Shown here in pieces: positions 35,827 through 45,131 of a stretch of 64,000 bases of DNA (its first letter is position 1; every line of letters begins with the position of its first letter). The position numbers were made by a program, and so were the translations under genes. The notes under the pieces were generated by a model. The model was given only the letters and a program-made list of their open reading frames with translations. It was not told where the DNA came from and did not search any database. Where the stretch lies: contig JBCCXL010000003.1 in NCBI GenBank assembly GCA_039191605.1, forward strand, positions 124,001-188,000, given 5' to 3'. The stretch is from JBCCXL01 sp039191605. Its GTDB lineage: Bacteria > Acidobacteriota > Thermoanaerobaculia > Multivoradales > JAHZIX01.

Positions 35827-37626
35827 ATGAGCAATCGAAGAGTTGACCCTAGAGAGCCCCGGCGCGAATCCAGTCCTGGAAGCGCCGGGGCTTTCGCGTT
35901 GCTGCTGGCGCTGCCTCTCGCGTTGGGTAGCGCTCTGCGCTGGGTCGGCCTGGGCGAGGCTCTCTTTCTAGACGACGAGGTTCACGCTCTGCGCTGGATC
36001 GCGGCCCAGCCGGCCTCGGAGCTGTGGTTTCGCTATGGCGCGTCAGATCCCTGCTGGCCCTTGGCGATGTGGGGGGAGTGGGGGACCTGGCTGGTGCAGC
36101 GATGGGGCGCGATGCCGGCTCAAGAATGGTGGCTGCGGGCACCGGTGGCGGCGGTGTCGGCGCTGGGGGTGATCGCTCTCCCCTTTGCCGCTCGCTCGCT
36201 GTTCTCGCCGCTGGCCCTGGCGCGCTGGGGCTGGCTGCTCGCTCTGTCGCCGCTCCTGGTGCTCTTCGGCCGGGTGGCCAGACCCTATGGAGTGCTGGCC
36301 ACCACGGTTCCCCTGGTGGGATTGCTTCTCATTCTGTGGCTGCGGCGACCGGCGCCTCGAATCGTCGCTCTGAGCGCTCTGCTGACCGGTGTCTCGGCGG
36401 CTCTTTCGCCGCTGGTCCTGCCGGCGCTACTGGCCCCTCTGCTCTGTGCCGGGGCGTGGCGGCAGTGGCGTCAGCCTCGGAGTGTCGATGGTGGTGGATG
36501 GCGAGCCACGGGCATGCTTTGGGCGGCCCACGGGGCGGCGCTGCTCGTTGCCCTCGGGCCCGCGGCGGAGTCCCTCATGGCTCTCGCCGGCAGCAAGGCG
36601 GGGGTGGCCGCGGCGCCTTCGGGGGGAGCCTTGTTGCGCCTGCTAGCCGGGATCTCGTTCGCCGCCTCGCCTCCTCTGGCGTGGGGGCTCTCGCTGCTGC
36701 TGCTGCTTTGCGTAGCGCTGGCGATCTGGGGGCTGACCAGGCGCGGTGATTTGCCCCTCGCCCTGCTGCTCTTGCTGCCGGCGGTGGCCCAGGGGGCAGC
36801 GCTGGCCTGGCTGCGACCCTTGGGATGGTCGAATCCCCTGATCGCGGCCCGCTATCTGCTGCCCACCCTGCCTCTGCTGCTGCTGCTGGTGGCCTCTGGC
36901 TGGGGCGTGCTCAGGGCACGGGGGATAGGCGCATTGAAGCGCCCGGAGCGGGAGCTCGGGAATGCGTCCCTCGGCGGGGGACGCTTCCGACCGGCGGTCT
37001 GGACCGCGCCTTGGCTGGCCCTGATCCTTCTCCTCGGTTCCCTCGGCGGGCTGGCGCCGCCGGGATCTATGGCCTTTCGTACCCACAACGACGGCCTGCG
37101 TTTTGAGCGGCCGGTGGCCCGGCTGCCGGCGGAGGCCCTGCCGCCGGCCCTCGCCGCTTTGCCCGCACCGCGGAAGGGTGAGACGGCTACGGCCCTGATC
37201 CAACTCCCTCTGCGCCACGAAGGACATTTCTCCCGGGCGCCTTACGCGTGGGCGGCTCACCACCGCCGCGGGGTGCTCTCCGCCGGCCTCGAGCCCTTCG
37301 CCTGCGCTCCCTTCTTGTTGTTGCAGCGAACCTACTGCCCTCGCCCGGAGCTGCTGCTGAAGGCGCCCGCCCGCTACTTAGTCTTGGTTCTAGACCCTGA
37401 GCAGGAGGAGTCGCGCCTGCGGGGGCTACCCCGGCCAAAGGATCCGCGCCCCCGTCGCTGGGAGGCGATGCGAGGCCAGGCCCGCCGGCTCCAGGGGGAG
37501 CTGACATCACGGTGGGGAGAGCCGATGGCCGCCGACGGCCGGATTCTGATCTGGGATCTCGAGGCCCTTCGCAACGCAACTTCCGCCCCTTCTCCGCCCG
37601 AGCACGATAAACTTTCCGGCCCATGA
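35827..37626 (+). CDS. Polytopic glycosyltransferase, GT39/ArnT-like
   Basis: 599 aa from ATG 35827 (the frame also opens at GTG 35824). About 11 helices. The first periplasmic loop carries GEALFLDDEVHALRWIA, with the Asp-Asp/Glu cluster expected of catalytic residues in this superfamily, and later RVARPYGVLATTVPLVGLL resembles PMT_2 proteins. The final 200 residues are periplasmic and Arg/Pro-rich. Its stop overlaps the mfd start by 4 nt (ATGA), so it is read through into mfd. The donor is probably polyprenyl-linked, and the acceptor is unknown. Confidence 0.72.
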   Translation: MSNRRVDPREPRRESSPGSAGAFALLLALPLALGSALRWVGLGEALFLDDEVHALRWIAAQPASELWFRYGASDPCWPLAMWGEWGTWLVQRWGAMPAQEWWLRAPVAAVSALGVIALPFAARSLFSPLALARWGWLLALSPLLVLFGRVARPYGVLATTVPLVGLLLILWLRRPAPRIVALSALLTGVSAALSPLVLPALLAPLLCAGAWRQWRQPRSVDGGGWRATGMLWAAHGAALLVALGPAAESLMALAGSKAGVAAAPSGGALLRLLAGISFAASPPLAWGLSLLLLLCVALAIWGLTRRGDLPLALLLLLPAVAQGAALAWLRPLGWSNPLIAARYLLPTLPLLLLLVASGWGVLRARGIGALKRPERELGNASLGGGRFRPAVWTAPWLALILLLGSLGGLAPPGSMAFRTHNDGLRFERPVARLPAEALPPALAALPAPRKGETATALIQLPLRHEGHFSRAPYAWAAHHRRGVLSAGLEPFACAPFLLLQRTYCPRPELLLKAPARYLVLVLDPEQEESRLRGLPRPKDPRPRRWEAMRGQARRLQGELTSRWGEPMAADGRILIWDLEALRNATSAPSPPEHDKLSGP

Positions 37627-40600
37627 TGCCCTCGGCCCCCTTTGCTCGCCCGAGCCGCCCGACCGCCAAGATTGCCGAAACGGTATGGGATTTGTTGTCC
37701 CAACAGCTGGAGGATCACCCCGGCTACCGCGGCGTGAGGGAGCGTGTCGAGGCGGGGCAGCCTCAGGATGTCCAGCGCCTGCCCACCGCGGCGGCAGCGT
37801 GGGTCGCTCAGCGCCTGGCCGGCGATCTGGGGCGCCCCCTTTTGGTCATTGTGCCGCGGGAGGCGGACGCCCTGGCTTGGGTAGAGGCCCAGCGATTGGT
37901 GAGCGGTGAAGCTCGCTCCGCTTACTTCCCTGCCCCCTCCCTGACGCCCTACCAGGAGAGCGCCCTCTCCCTGCCGGTGCGGGCTCGAGAGTCGGCGATT
38001 CTGGATCAGCTGCGCTGCGGAGGGCTCTCCACCGTGGTGGCTACCCCGCGGGCGCTCTATCGTCGTCTGCCGACGGTGGCGGCGATGGAGCGCGCATGCC
38101 GCGTAGTGCGCACGGACGAGGAGCATCCGCCGGAAAAGCTCCTGCGCCACCTGCTGCGCTACGGATACCGCCGCTCGGATCTGGTGATGGAGATCGGAGA
38201 GATCGCCATTCGCGGCGGCGTGGTGGACCTCTTTCCGCCGGGGCTGGGGCAGCCGGTGCGGCTGGATCTCTTCGGCGATACGGTGGAGTCGATTCGCAGC
38301 TTTGATCCGGTGGATCAGCGCTCGCGGGAATCCCTCGAGGAGCTGCGGATACCGCCTCTCTCGCTCTTCCCTAGCGGATCCCAAGAGGCCCAGGACCTCG
38401 TGCACCTGCTCTCCGAGGCCGCCGGACCGGAGCTCGGACCGGAGGGAGCGGAGCGTCTGGAGACCTTGGCGAGCAGCGGCGAGGCCCCCGGCTGGGAGCA
38501 TTACCTCCCCTTGTTGGCGTCGCAAACCACCTCCCTGCTGGAGTGGATCGAGGACCTCGCTGCCGCCGGCGAGCTTCCCGCCGGAGCTCCCTTGGTGGTC
38601 GCCCTCGATCCCCAGGCGCTGGAGGACGAGGTGCAGCACCACGCCGAGACGATGGCCTCGGAGATGCAGCTACGCCTCGATCAAGGGCGATTGGCGGTTC
38701 CCCCGGAGGAGCTGGAGCGTCCGCTCCACGAAGTGATGGGTGATCTGGAGAGCGCGCTGCTGCGGGTCGAGGGGATGGTCCTGAGTCAGCAGAGCTCCGC
38801 GGCGGAGGCGCTGGACTTCCACGCCAGCTCGACGGATCTCTTCCACGGCCAGCTCCCCCGCTTCGCCACCGAGGTGCGCAGCGTGCGGGATCGTGGCGAG
38901 CGAACCGTGGTGGTGGTGCACCGGGATCGCCGGGCCCAGCTGGTAGAGCTGCTCCAGGGGCAGGACATCCGCCTTGGCGACAGCGACGGCGCGATGGTCA
39001 CCGAGGGCAATCTACAGCGTGGATTCCGCCTGCCGGCGGTGGGGGTGAACGTTTACAGCGAGCATCAGCTCTTCGGCCGCCTCGCCCCGGTGAGCCGGCG
39101 CTCCAAGGCTCGATTCGGCCCCTTTGTCTCCAGCCTGCGGGATCTGAAGGTCGGGGACTACGTGGTGCACAGCGACCACGGCATCGGTCAATTCGTCGGG
39201 TTGACGACGATGGCGGAGGAGAGCGGCCCTGGCTATCTCCCGCCATCCCTCGAGGGGACCCGGGATTCGGGCCGCGGCGCCACCGAGGTGATGGAGGTTC
39301 GCTATTCCAAGGGTAAGACGCTGCTCTTGCCCTTGGCGCGACTCGACCAAATTCAGAAGTACAGCGGCATCGAGGGGGTTGCGCCTCGCCTCGATACCCT
39401 CGGTGGGACCTCCTGGAATCGCACCAAGAGCCGGGTCAAGAAGAGCCTGCGGGACATGGCCGGGCAGCTGGTGAAGCTCTACGCGGAGCGGCAGATGGCC
39501 GAGGCGCCGGCGATGCCGGACGACAGCGAGTGGGTGGCGCAATTCGGCTCGGCCTTCGAATTCGACGAGACCGAGGATCAGCTGGAGGCCATCGCCACTA
39601 TCAAGGAAGACCTGCAGGGCAAGCGGCCGATGGACCGTCTGCTGTGCGGCGATGTCGGCTACGGCAAAACCGAGGTGGCAATGCGGGCGGCCTTCAAGGC
39701 GGTGGACGGGGGCTATCAGGTGGCGCTACTGGCGCCGACGACGATCCTGGCGGATCAGCACCTGCAGACCTTCCGCAAGCGCTTCGAGGGTTTTCCGGTC
39801 TCCGTCGAGATGATCTCTCGCTTCCGCACTCCGGCGCAGGTGAGGGATATCGCGAAGCGGCTGAAGGATGGCAAGCTCGACATTCTCATCGGCACCCATC
39901 GTCTACTCTCGCGCCAGCTGGAATTCGCCAAGCTGGGGCTGCTGGTGGTGGACGAAGAACAGCGCTTTGGAGTGGCCCAGAAGGAGCGGCTGAAGCAGCT
40001 GAAGAAGAACGTCCACGTGTTGGCGATGTCGGCGACGCCGGTTCCTCGCACGCTGCAGCTCTCCCTCGCCGGAGTGCGAGACCTCTCGGTGATCGAAACG
40101 CCGCCGAAGGATCGGATGGCGGTAGAGACGGCGATCCTGCCCTTCTCGTCGGAGCTGATCCGAGAGGCGGTGGAATTCGAGCTGGAGCGTGGTGGACAGG
40201 TGTATTTCGTCCACAACCGGGTGGAGAACATCGAGGCGATGCAGACTTTCCTGCGGGAGACCGTGCCCCAGGCGCGGGTCACCGTGGGGCACGGTCAGCT
40301 GGATGAGCGAGAGTTGGCAAAGCGTATGCATGCCTTCACCGCTGGTGAGTTCGACATCCTGTTGGCCACCACCATCATCGAGAACGGCATCGACATCCCC
40401 AACGTCAACACCATGATCGTCCACCACGCCGAACGTTTCGGGCTGGCCCAGCTCTATCAGCTGCGGGGCCGGGTCGGGCGCAGCAATCAGCTGGCCTACT
40501 GTTATCTGCTGGTGCCCGGGGACAAAATTCTCACCGAGACCGCCCGTAAACGCCTGGCGGCAATTCGCGAGTTCACCGATCTCGGGGCGGGCTTTCGCAT

Positions 40601-41207
40601 CGCCGCCCGGGATCTCGAGATCCGCGGTGCCGGCAACCTGCTGGGAGCGGAGCAGAGCGGCCACATCGCCGCCGTGGGCATCGAGACCTATCTCAAGATG
40701 CTGGACGAAGCGGTGCGGGAGCTGCGGGGAGAGACGGTGGCTGAGGGGCCGAGCGTGTCTCTGGATCTGCCGGTGGCGATGTCGATTCCGGAGACTTACG
40801 TCAGCGACGCCAACCTTCGAATGGAGATCTACCACAAGATCGCCGCGGCGGAAGCCGGGGTCGAGGAGGTGCGCAACGAGCTCGAAGACCGCTTTGGGGC
40901 GGTGCCCAACGAGGTGCTGACCCTCGTGCGGGTGGGAGTGCTGAAGCGCCGCGCCGAGGAGCTGCGAATTCAGGCGGTCTCCGCTCGTCGCGGCAAGCTG
41001 GTGCTGCACCTGCGCCAGGATGCGCGGGTCGATATCGATCGCCTGATCGATTTGGTGGGGGCGCAGCCTGGAGCCAGCCTCAGCCCCACCGGCGCCCTGA
41101 CCCTGCCGGCAGCCTCGGGAGAGGCGGTGGTCTCGCAAATCGAGCATCTCCTCGGTGATATTTCTCCTCCGACCTCGGCTAGCGCGCCAGCTCCGCGGCT
41201 GGATTGA
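37623..41207 (+). CDS. mfd: Transcription-repair coupling factor Mfd
   Basis: 1194 aa, close to the usual length. The N-terminal UvrB-like region binds UvrA. Next comes the RNA polymerase interaction domain (VGDYVVHSDHGIGQFVGL near residue 510), then the superfamily 2 translocase: Walker A GDVGYGKTE (676-684), DEEQRFGV (777-784), MSATPVPRTLQLS, and the TRG-region motifs YQLRGRVGRSNQLAYCYL. The C-terminal TRCF domain (about 1030-1160) is complete. It removes stalled RNA polymerase and recruits UvrAB to lesions. The start ATG overlaps the glycosyltransferase stop, and the parvulin gene begins 15 nt after its stop. Confidence 0.97.
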   Translation: MMPSAPFARPSRPTAKIAETVWDLLSQQLEDHPGYRGVRERVEAGQPQDVQRLPTAAAAWVAQRLAGDLGRPLLVIVPREADALAWVEAQRLVSGEARSAYFPAPSLTPYQESALSLPVRARESAILDQLRCGGLSTVVATPRALYRRLPTVAAMERACRVVRTDEEHPPEKLLRHLLRYGYRRSDLVMEIGEIAIRGGVVDLFPPGLGQPVRLDLFGDTVESIRSFDPVDQRSRESLEELRIPPLSLFPSGSQEAQDLVHLLSEAAGPELGPEGAERLETLASSGEAPGWEHYLPLLASQTTSLLEWIEDLAAAGELPAGAPLVVALDPQALEDEVQHHAETMASEMQLRLDQGRLAVPPEELERPLHEVMGDLESALLRVEGMVLSQQSSAAEALDFHASSTDLFHGQLPRFATEVRSVRDRGERTVVVVHRDRRAQLVELLQGQDIRLGDSDGAMVTEGNLQRGFRLPAVGVNVYSEHQLFGRLAPVSRRSKARFGPFVSSLRDLKVGDYVVHSDHGIGQFVGLTTMAEESGPGYLPPSLEGTRDSGRGATEVMEVRYSKGKTLLLPLARLDQIQKYSGIEGVAPRLDTLGGTSWNRTKSRVKKSLRDMAGQLVKLYAERQMAEAPAMPDDSEWVAQFGSAFEFDETEDQLEAIATIKEDLQGKRPMDRLLCGDVGYGKTEVAMRAAFKAVDGGYQVALLAPTTILADQHLQTFRKRFEGFPVSVEMISRFRTPAQVRDIAKRLKDGKLDILIGTHRLLSRQLEFAKLGLLVVDEEQRFGVAQKERLKQLKKNVHVLAMSATPVPRTLQLSLAGVRDLSVIETPPKDRMAVETAILPFSSELIREAVEFELERGGQVYFVHNRVENIEAMQTFLRETVPQARVTVGHGQLDERELAKRMHAFTAGEFDILLATTIIENGIDIPNVNTMIVHHAERFGLAQLYQLRGRVGRSNQLAYCYLLVPGDKILTETARKRLAAIREFTDLGAGFRIAARDLEIRGAGNLLGAEQSGHIAAVGIETYLKMLDEAVRELRGETVAEGPSVSLDLPVAMSIPETYVSDANLRMEIYHKIAAAEAGVEEVRNELEDRFGAVPNEVLTLVRVGVLKRRAEELRIQAVSARRGKLVLHLRQDARVDIDRLIDLVGAQPGASLSPTGALTLPAASGEAVVSQIEHLLGDISPPTSASAPAPRLD

Positions 41208-41222
41208 GGGATCGAAGAGGCG

Positions 41223-42134
41223 ATGATCATGCTGCGAACGATGAGCTTCGACCCTGGACCGTTCTCGAGGCGGGACAGTTGGGGGCGTTCGGTCGCCCGC
41301 TGGGGTGGTTCGGTGGCGCTCCTCGGTCTCGCCGTGGTTCTGGTGAGCTGCGATCCTGCAGCGCCGCCGCCGGATGTGGTGGCCGCCCTCGGAGAGGAGC
41401 GCATCACCTTCGGAGATTTCGAGCTCTACCTGGAGCGCAATGTCGGCACCGGCGATAGCGCGCCCTCCGGAAAGGCCCTGGGGCCGCTCTTCGATCGCTT
41501 TCTGGAGGAGCTCTTGGTGACCCGCGGAGCGCTGGAGGAGGGGCTCATCGATTCCTCCCTAGGCCCTCGGGAGGCGGTGGCGGCGGTGGCCCGCGGTGTG
41601 CGAGAGGAAGGGATCTCGGCGGCGGAGACCCGCGAGATCTACGAGGAGAATCAAGGGCGCTATCGTCGCCCGGAGCGGGTGCGGGTGCGTCAACTGCTAA
41701 TGGCGGAATCCGGCCTCGCTCAGCGCACCCGCCGCCGGCTGCAGGATGGCGAAAGCTTCGCCTTGGTGGTTGAGGATCTCAGCGATCAGATCCCGATGGT
41801 GCCGGGGATAGAGCGCGGCGTAGTGCTCGGCCGCGCTGATTTACCGCCGCTGTTCAGCGACGCGGTTTTTGGTCTCGGTGAGGGAGAAGTCAGCGAGGTG
41901 GTGGCGGCGGAACACGGTTTCCACGTCTTCCAGGTGGTGGAGCGAATCCCGCCCGGCCTCGAGCCCTTTGAGCTGGTGGCCGAGCAGATCCGCGCCGAGC
42001 TGCTGGCGCGGCGAACCCAGAGTCGACTGAAGGCTTTGGCCGAAACTGCTCGAAGTCGGTATGATGTGCGGGTTTACGAGGGCAATCTGCCCTTCGACTA
42101 TCGGGGGTCCCACAGTGAAGCCAACTCGCCTTGA
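41223..42134 (+). CDS. Parvulin-type peptidyl-prolyl isomerase lipoprotein
   Basis: 303 aa. The frame begins MIMLRTMSF; the signal helix GGSVALLGLAVVLVSC ends in a lipobox, so the mature protein should be lipidated at Cys41. A SurA-N-like helical region is followed by a parvulin domain (about 155-260: RPERVRVRQLLM through GFHVFQVVERIPPG). Expected role: folding of exported proteins, like PrsA or SurA. It overlaps the next, related gene by 20 nt. Confidence 0.85.
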   Translation: MIMLRTMSFDPGPFSRRDSWGRSVARWGGSVALLGLAVVLVSCDPAAPPPDVVAALGEERITFGDFELYLERNVGTGDSAPSGKALGPLFDRFLEELLVTRGALEEGLIDSSLGPREAVAAVARGVREEGISAAETREIYEENQGRYRRPERVRVRQLLMAESGLAQRTRRRLQDGESFALVVEDLSDQIPMVPGIERGVVLGRADLPPLFSDAVFGLGEGEVSEVVAAEHGFHVFQVVERIPPGLEPFELVAEQIRAELLARRTQSRLKALAETARSRYDVRVYEGNLPFDYRGSHSEANSP

Positions 42135-43482
42135 ATCGCCGCGCCAGGGGCAGCTGCCCGCGCCATCCACCATCACTTTCTTGAACACCTCGCTGGAGCC
42201 TGAGGTTCCGGAGGGTCGCTTCGGGTGTCGAAAGAGAGGGTCGATCCGCTGGTGGCGCGCAGTCTCGCAGCCTTCATCCTCCCCCGACAGCGGGAGCTCG
42301 ACGGGTTTTTCCGCAGCACGCTTTCTTGCCGTGGCCCTCGTCGGCGTTGCGCTGATGGTGGCTCTCGGCAGTCTTTCCCTCGACGCTGCGGCACAGCAGG
42401 CCACGACGGCACCGAGTGCCGCTGACGGAGCGCTTCCAGCGCCTCCCGCGGCGGACGGTGGGGAGCTCGTCAATGGGGTCGTATTGCGGGTCAATGAGCG
42501 CATCTTGACCTACTACGATTACCTCAAGGCCCGCGCTGATCTGCGGGATGACATCCTCCGCCGCGGCGAGCAGCTCTCCTCGGATGAGCAGGCTCGTCTC
42601 CTATCGGAGGTGCCCCGGCAGACGATGTTCTCCCTTTTCCAAGAGATGCTGCTTTTGTCGCGGGCGGATCAGCTGGAGATCTTCGTCTCCGATGCGGATA
42701 TCGACGCGGAGATCTCGCGCTTGCGCCGCGACATGGGGATCAACAGCACGACGGAATTCCTGCAGGCCCTGGAGCAGACCGGATTGACCATGGAGGAGCT
42801 GCGCCTCAGCCTGGAAAAGAGCGTGCGCTCCAGCCGGGTCATCGGCACCGAAGTGTCGCCGGAAGTCGAAGTCAACGATGAGGATCTGCGCCGCTACTAC
42901 CGCTCTCATCCAGAGGAGTTTCGGGTTCCCGCTCGAGTCGAAGCGCAGGAGGTCGTGGTGCTGGAGTCGGCGGTCGCCGATGCCGAAGAGCGCCAGCGGC
43001 TCGCCGCTGACCTGCAGCAGCGGGTGGCGGCGGGGGAATCTTTCTTCGACGCGGTGGATGCGGTGGAAGCGCTGCAGGAGGGAGACCAGCTGAGCAGCGT
43101 CATCGAGCTCGGCTGGGTGGAGCGAGGAGATCTGGACCCGGTTCTAGAAGAGGGCGTGTGGAGTCTTTCCTCGTCTTCGGTAAGCGAGGGTATTGAGGCG
43201 CGAGGGGGAGCTCACGTGGTGCAGGTGCTCAATCGCGAAGAAGAGAGCCTGCGTCCCTTCAGCGAGGTGAGTGAAGCCATTCGCCAGCGCGAGCGCTCGA
43301 GGATCTTCAACGAGAAGTACGAAGCGTACCTAGAAGACCTGGAGCGTAACGCCTTCGTGGTGGAGAACGTTCCGGCGGATGCGTTGGGCTTTCGTCGCAG
43401 CCTGACCTCGGAACCGGTGGTTCGGGAGCCCTTCAAGATTCAGGGTGAGGACGGGCCGGCCCCGGCGGGCGACGGTCGCTGA
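42115..43482 (+). CDS. surA: SurA-like periplasmic chaperone/isomerase
   Basis: About 455 aa from GTG 42115, which lies inside the end of the previous gene. The start is uncertain because the first 60 residues are Pro/Ser/Arg-rich before the signal helix (RFLAVALVGVALMVALGSLSLDAAAQQ). The mature part opens with VLRVNERILTYYDY, typical of SurA_N, then the helical chaperone core, then one parvulin domain (about 260-380: RVPARVEAQEVVVLES to GGAHVVQVLNREEES). Only one isomerase domain is present, versus two in E. coli SurA. It should guide outer-membrane proteins through the periplasm. The pairing with another parvulin directly upstream suggests a duplicated chaperone module. Confidence 0.85.
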   Translation: MKPTRLESPRQGQLPAPSTITFLNTSLEPEVPEGRFGCRKRGSIRWWRAVSQPSSSPDSGSSTGFSAARFLAVALVGVALMVALGSLSLDAAAQQATTAPSAADGALPAPPAADGGELVNGVVLRVNERILTYYDYLKARADLRDDILRRGEQLSSDEQARLLSEVPRQTMFSLFQEMLLLSRADQLEIFVSDADIDAEISRLRRDMGINSTTEFLQALEQTGLTMEELRLSLEKSVRSSRVIGTEVSPEVEVNDEDLRRYYRSHPEEFRVPARVEAQEVVVLESAVADAEERQRLAADLQQRVAAGESFFDAVDAVEALQEGDQLSSVIELGWVERGDLDPVLEEGVWSLSSSSVSEGIEARGGAHVVQVLNREEESLRPFSEVSEAIRQRERSRIFNEKYEAYLEDLERNAFVVENVPADALGFRRSLTSEPVVREPFKIQGEDGPAPAGDGR

Positions 43483-43671
43483 TTCTGCTCGAGTCTCGGG
43501 CTCTCGTATCCTGGCTTTTTGACGGTTGTCCCTTTGAAGGCGGACCCTTCGAAGAGCTCGCTCCTCGACGTAGTGATCCCTCGAAAGTCGATGCTTCGGA
43601 GCTCGAAGCTCGATTGGGGGTCCGCGCAGGTGCGTGGGCACGGCTCCGCGATTCGAGGGAGGAGGGCTCTT

Positions 43672-44070
43672 CTATTGCAGCCAGCGGCAGCATTGAAAGT
43701 GCTGCAGGTAGCTGGAGAGAGAGTCGGTCAGCGCCTGGTGATCGATGCGGTACCTCACGTAATGACCGTCTCGAACCTGGGTCACCAAGCCGCTCCGCCG
43801 CAGGATCGTGAGGTGTCGCGACACCGTGGGCTGGGAGACCTGCAGGATCTCCGTGAGCTCGCGGGCGCTTCGTTCCGACTCGTCGAGGAGATTCAGGATG
43901 TGACATCGGCTCTCCGAGGCCAGGGCCTGGAAGAGGTGGGTCCATCGTTGCCGCTGCTGGCGGGGGGAACGGTGAGCTCTTTCCTGGTCCGTCGGAGACG
44001 CTAATGGGGACGTTGGGTAGGAAGCATCTTGGGAGGCCGCGGTGGCCTTGGAGTGGGGCTCGGCTTGCAT
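43672..44070 (-). CDS. ArsR-family winged-helix repressor
   Basis: 132 aa from ATG 44070. The first 40 residues are Ser/Pro/Gln-rich and probably disordered. Residues about 43-125 form an ArsR winged helix: LFQALASESRCHILNLL, ARELTEILQVSQPTVSRHLTILRRSGLV, then VRDGHYVRYRID. The usual metal motif ELCVCDL is absent (helix 3 reads ARELTEIL), but two adjacent cysteines near the end (FQCCRWLQ) could sense metal or redox state. It is convergent with surA and isolated, so the regulated gene is not evident. Confidence 0.85.
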   Translation of the reverse strand: MQAEPHSKATAASQDASYPTSPLASPTDQERAHRSPRQQRQRWTHLFQALASESRCHILNLLDESERSARELTEILQVSQPTVSRHLTILRRSGLVTQVRDGHYVRYRIDHQALTDSLSSYLQHFQCCRWLQ

Positions 44071-44530
44071 GGGGACGCTCGCAATTCAGGAATGTCAGGA
44101 ATCAATGGGATTTGGGGTTGCCCAAGGTGCGCGTTAAGAAGCGCGTGGGATACAGCGACAGGCCCCCCGGGAACGGCGCCTCGGGCACTGGTGTCCCGGA
44201 GATTGGGGGTTGACCGCGAAGAAGTTGATCGATGCAAGTCGCGATCCATGGAGTGTCGGTGCCCGGAGTAAAGGGATCGTGCTTAGGGTAGGGAGTGGGG
44301 TGAGGAGATCCTCCGTGGAGACTCTCCCGGGTGGGGCCGGGGAGGCAGGTGGGGCTAGAGAGCCTCGGGAGGATCCGTCTACGGTTCGCTGGATACAGAG
44401 CTGAACAGAGAAGAGGTTGCTCTCGCCGCCTGATTTGCCGCGCCCTTGGCCCAGAGGGGCACCTCTTCTCGGCCGGAGACGCGGAAAAATGGCCTCTAAG
44501 GGGGGCGTGGTGGACTCGCTTCACTCGGGA
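44071..44530. other. Intergenic region upstream of the dcw operon
   Basis: 460 nt between the divergent arsR gene and the GTGG boxes of mraZ. Short plus-strand frames occur but lack ribosome binding sites, and their composition is not protein-like. Extra GTGG motifs lie at 44507-44513. No RNA gene recognised. Confidence 0.5.
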
Positions 44531-44585
44531 GTGGTCAGGAGTGGTCCTGAGTGGAGTAAAATAGACAAAAGTGGACTGCGGGTGG
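44531..44585 (+). promoter_or_regulatory. Phased GTGG boxes, probable MraZ operator over the dcw promoter
   Basis: GTGG occurs at 44531, 44541, 44551 and 44571, with a degenerate member at 44561, giving an exact 10-bp period, plus one at 44582. In Proteobacteria MraZ binds short TGGG-type direct repeats with a 10-bp period just upstream of its own gene. The last boxes overlap a possible promoter (TGGACT 44572-44577, 17 nt, then CGTTAT 44595-44600), consistent with autorepression. The mraZ start lies about 60 nt downstream. Confidence 0.72.
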
Positions 44586-44643
44586 TAGTCTGTCCGTTAT
44601 AGCACCTGAGCGTGGACATTTATATGCCCAGGTGAGGAGGACC

Positions 44644-45084
44644 ATGTTTCGTGGCAGCTCACCGGCCAAAATCGACACCAAGGGACGACTGAAAATCCCC
44701 ACCGACTTTCGGCGTACCTTGGAAGATCGCTTTGGACCGGATCTCTTCGTGACGTCGATTCGGGGTGATTGCGCCCTGGTCTACCCACTCCAGGTGTGGG
44801 AAGAGATCGAGACTCGTCTTGCGAACATGCCCTCCACCGATCCCACGAAGAATCGCTTCCTGCGGCGCGTCAGCTACTACGGTCAGCAGGCGCGCCTCGA
44901 CGCTCAGGGGCGGATCCTGATCCCTCAACTGCTGAGAGAGAAGGCCGCCATGACCGGAGAGGTGGTCGTCAGTGCCCACCTCGATCATTTCGTGGTGTGG
45001 AACCGCGATCGCATCGAATCGCTGCTAGACGAGGAGCCTTTTACCGAAAACGACTTGCGCACTCTCACCGAGCACGGGATCTAG
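44644..45084 (+). CDS. mraZ: Transcriptional regulator MraZ
   Basis: 146 aa from ATG 44644, preceded by GAGGAGG. Two AbrB-like halves are visible: MFRGSSPAKIDTKGRLKIPTDFR at the start, and QQARLDAQGRILIPQLLREKA at about residue 80-100, each with the DxKGR/DxQGR-I-P core. It binds repeats upstream of the dcw operon and usually represses it. First gene of the operon. The rsmH start is 47 nt after its stop. Confidence 0.96.
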   Translation: MFRGSSPAKIDTKGRLKIPTDFRRTLEDRFGPDLFVTSIRGDCALVYPLQVWEEIETRLANMPSTDPTKNRFLRRVSYYGQQARLDAQGRILIPQLLREKAAMTGEVVVSAHLDHFVVWNRDRIESLLDEEPFTENDLRTLTEHGI

Positions 45085-45131
45085 CGAAGCCTCTGGCGGT
45101 ATCCCGAAGTTTCCAGGGTGCCGTATCCCCC

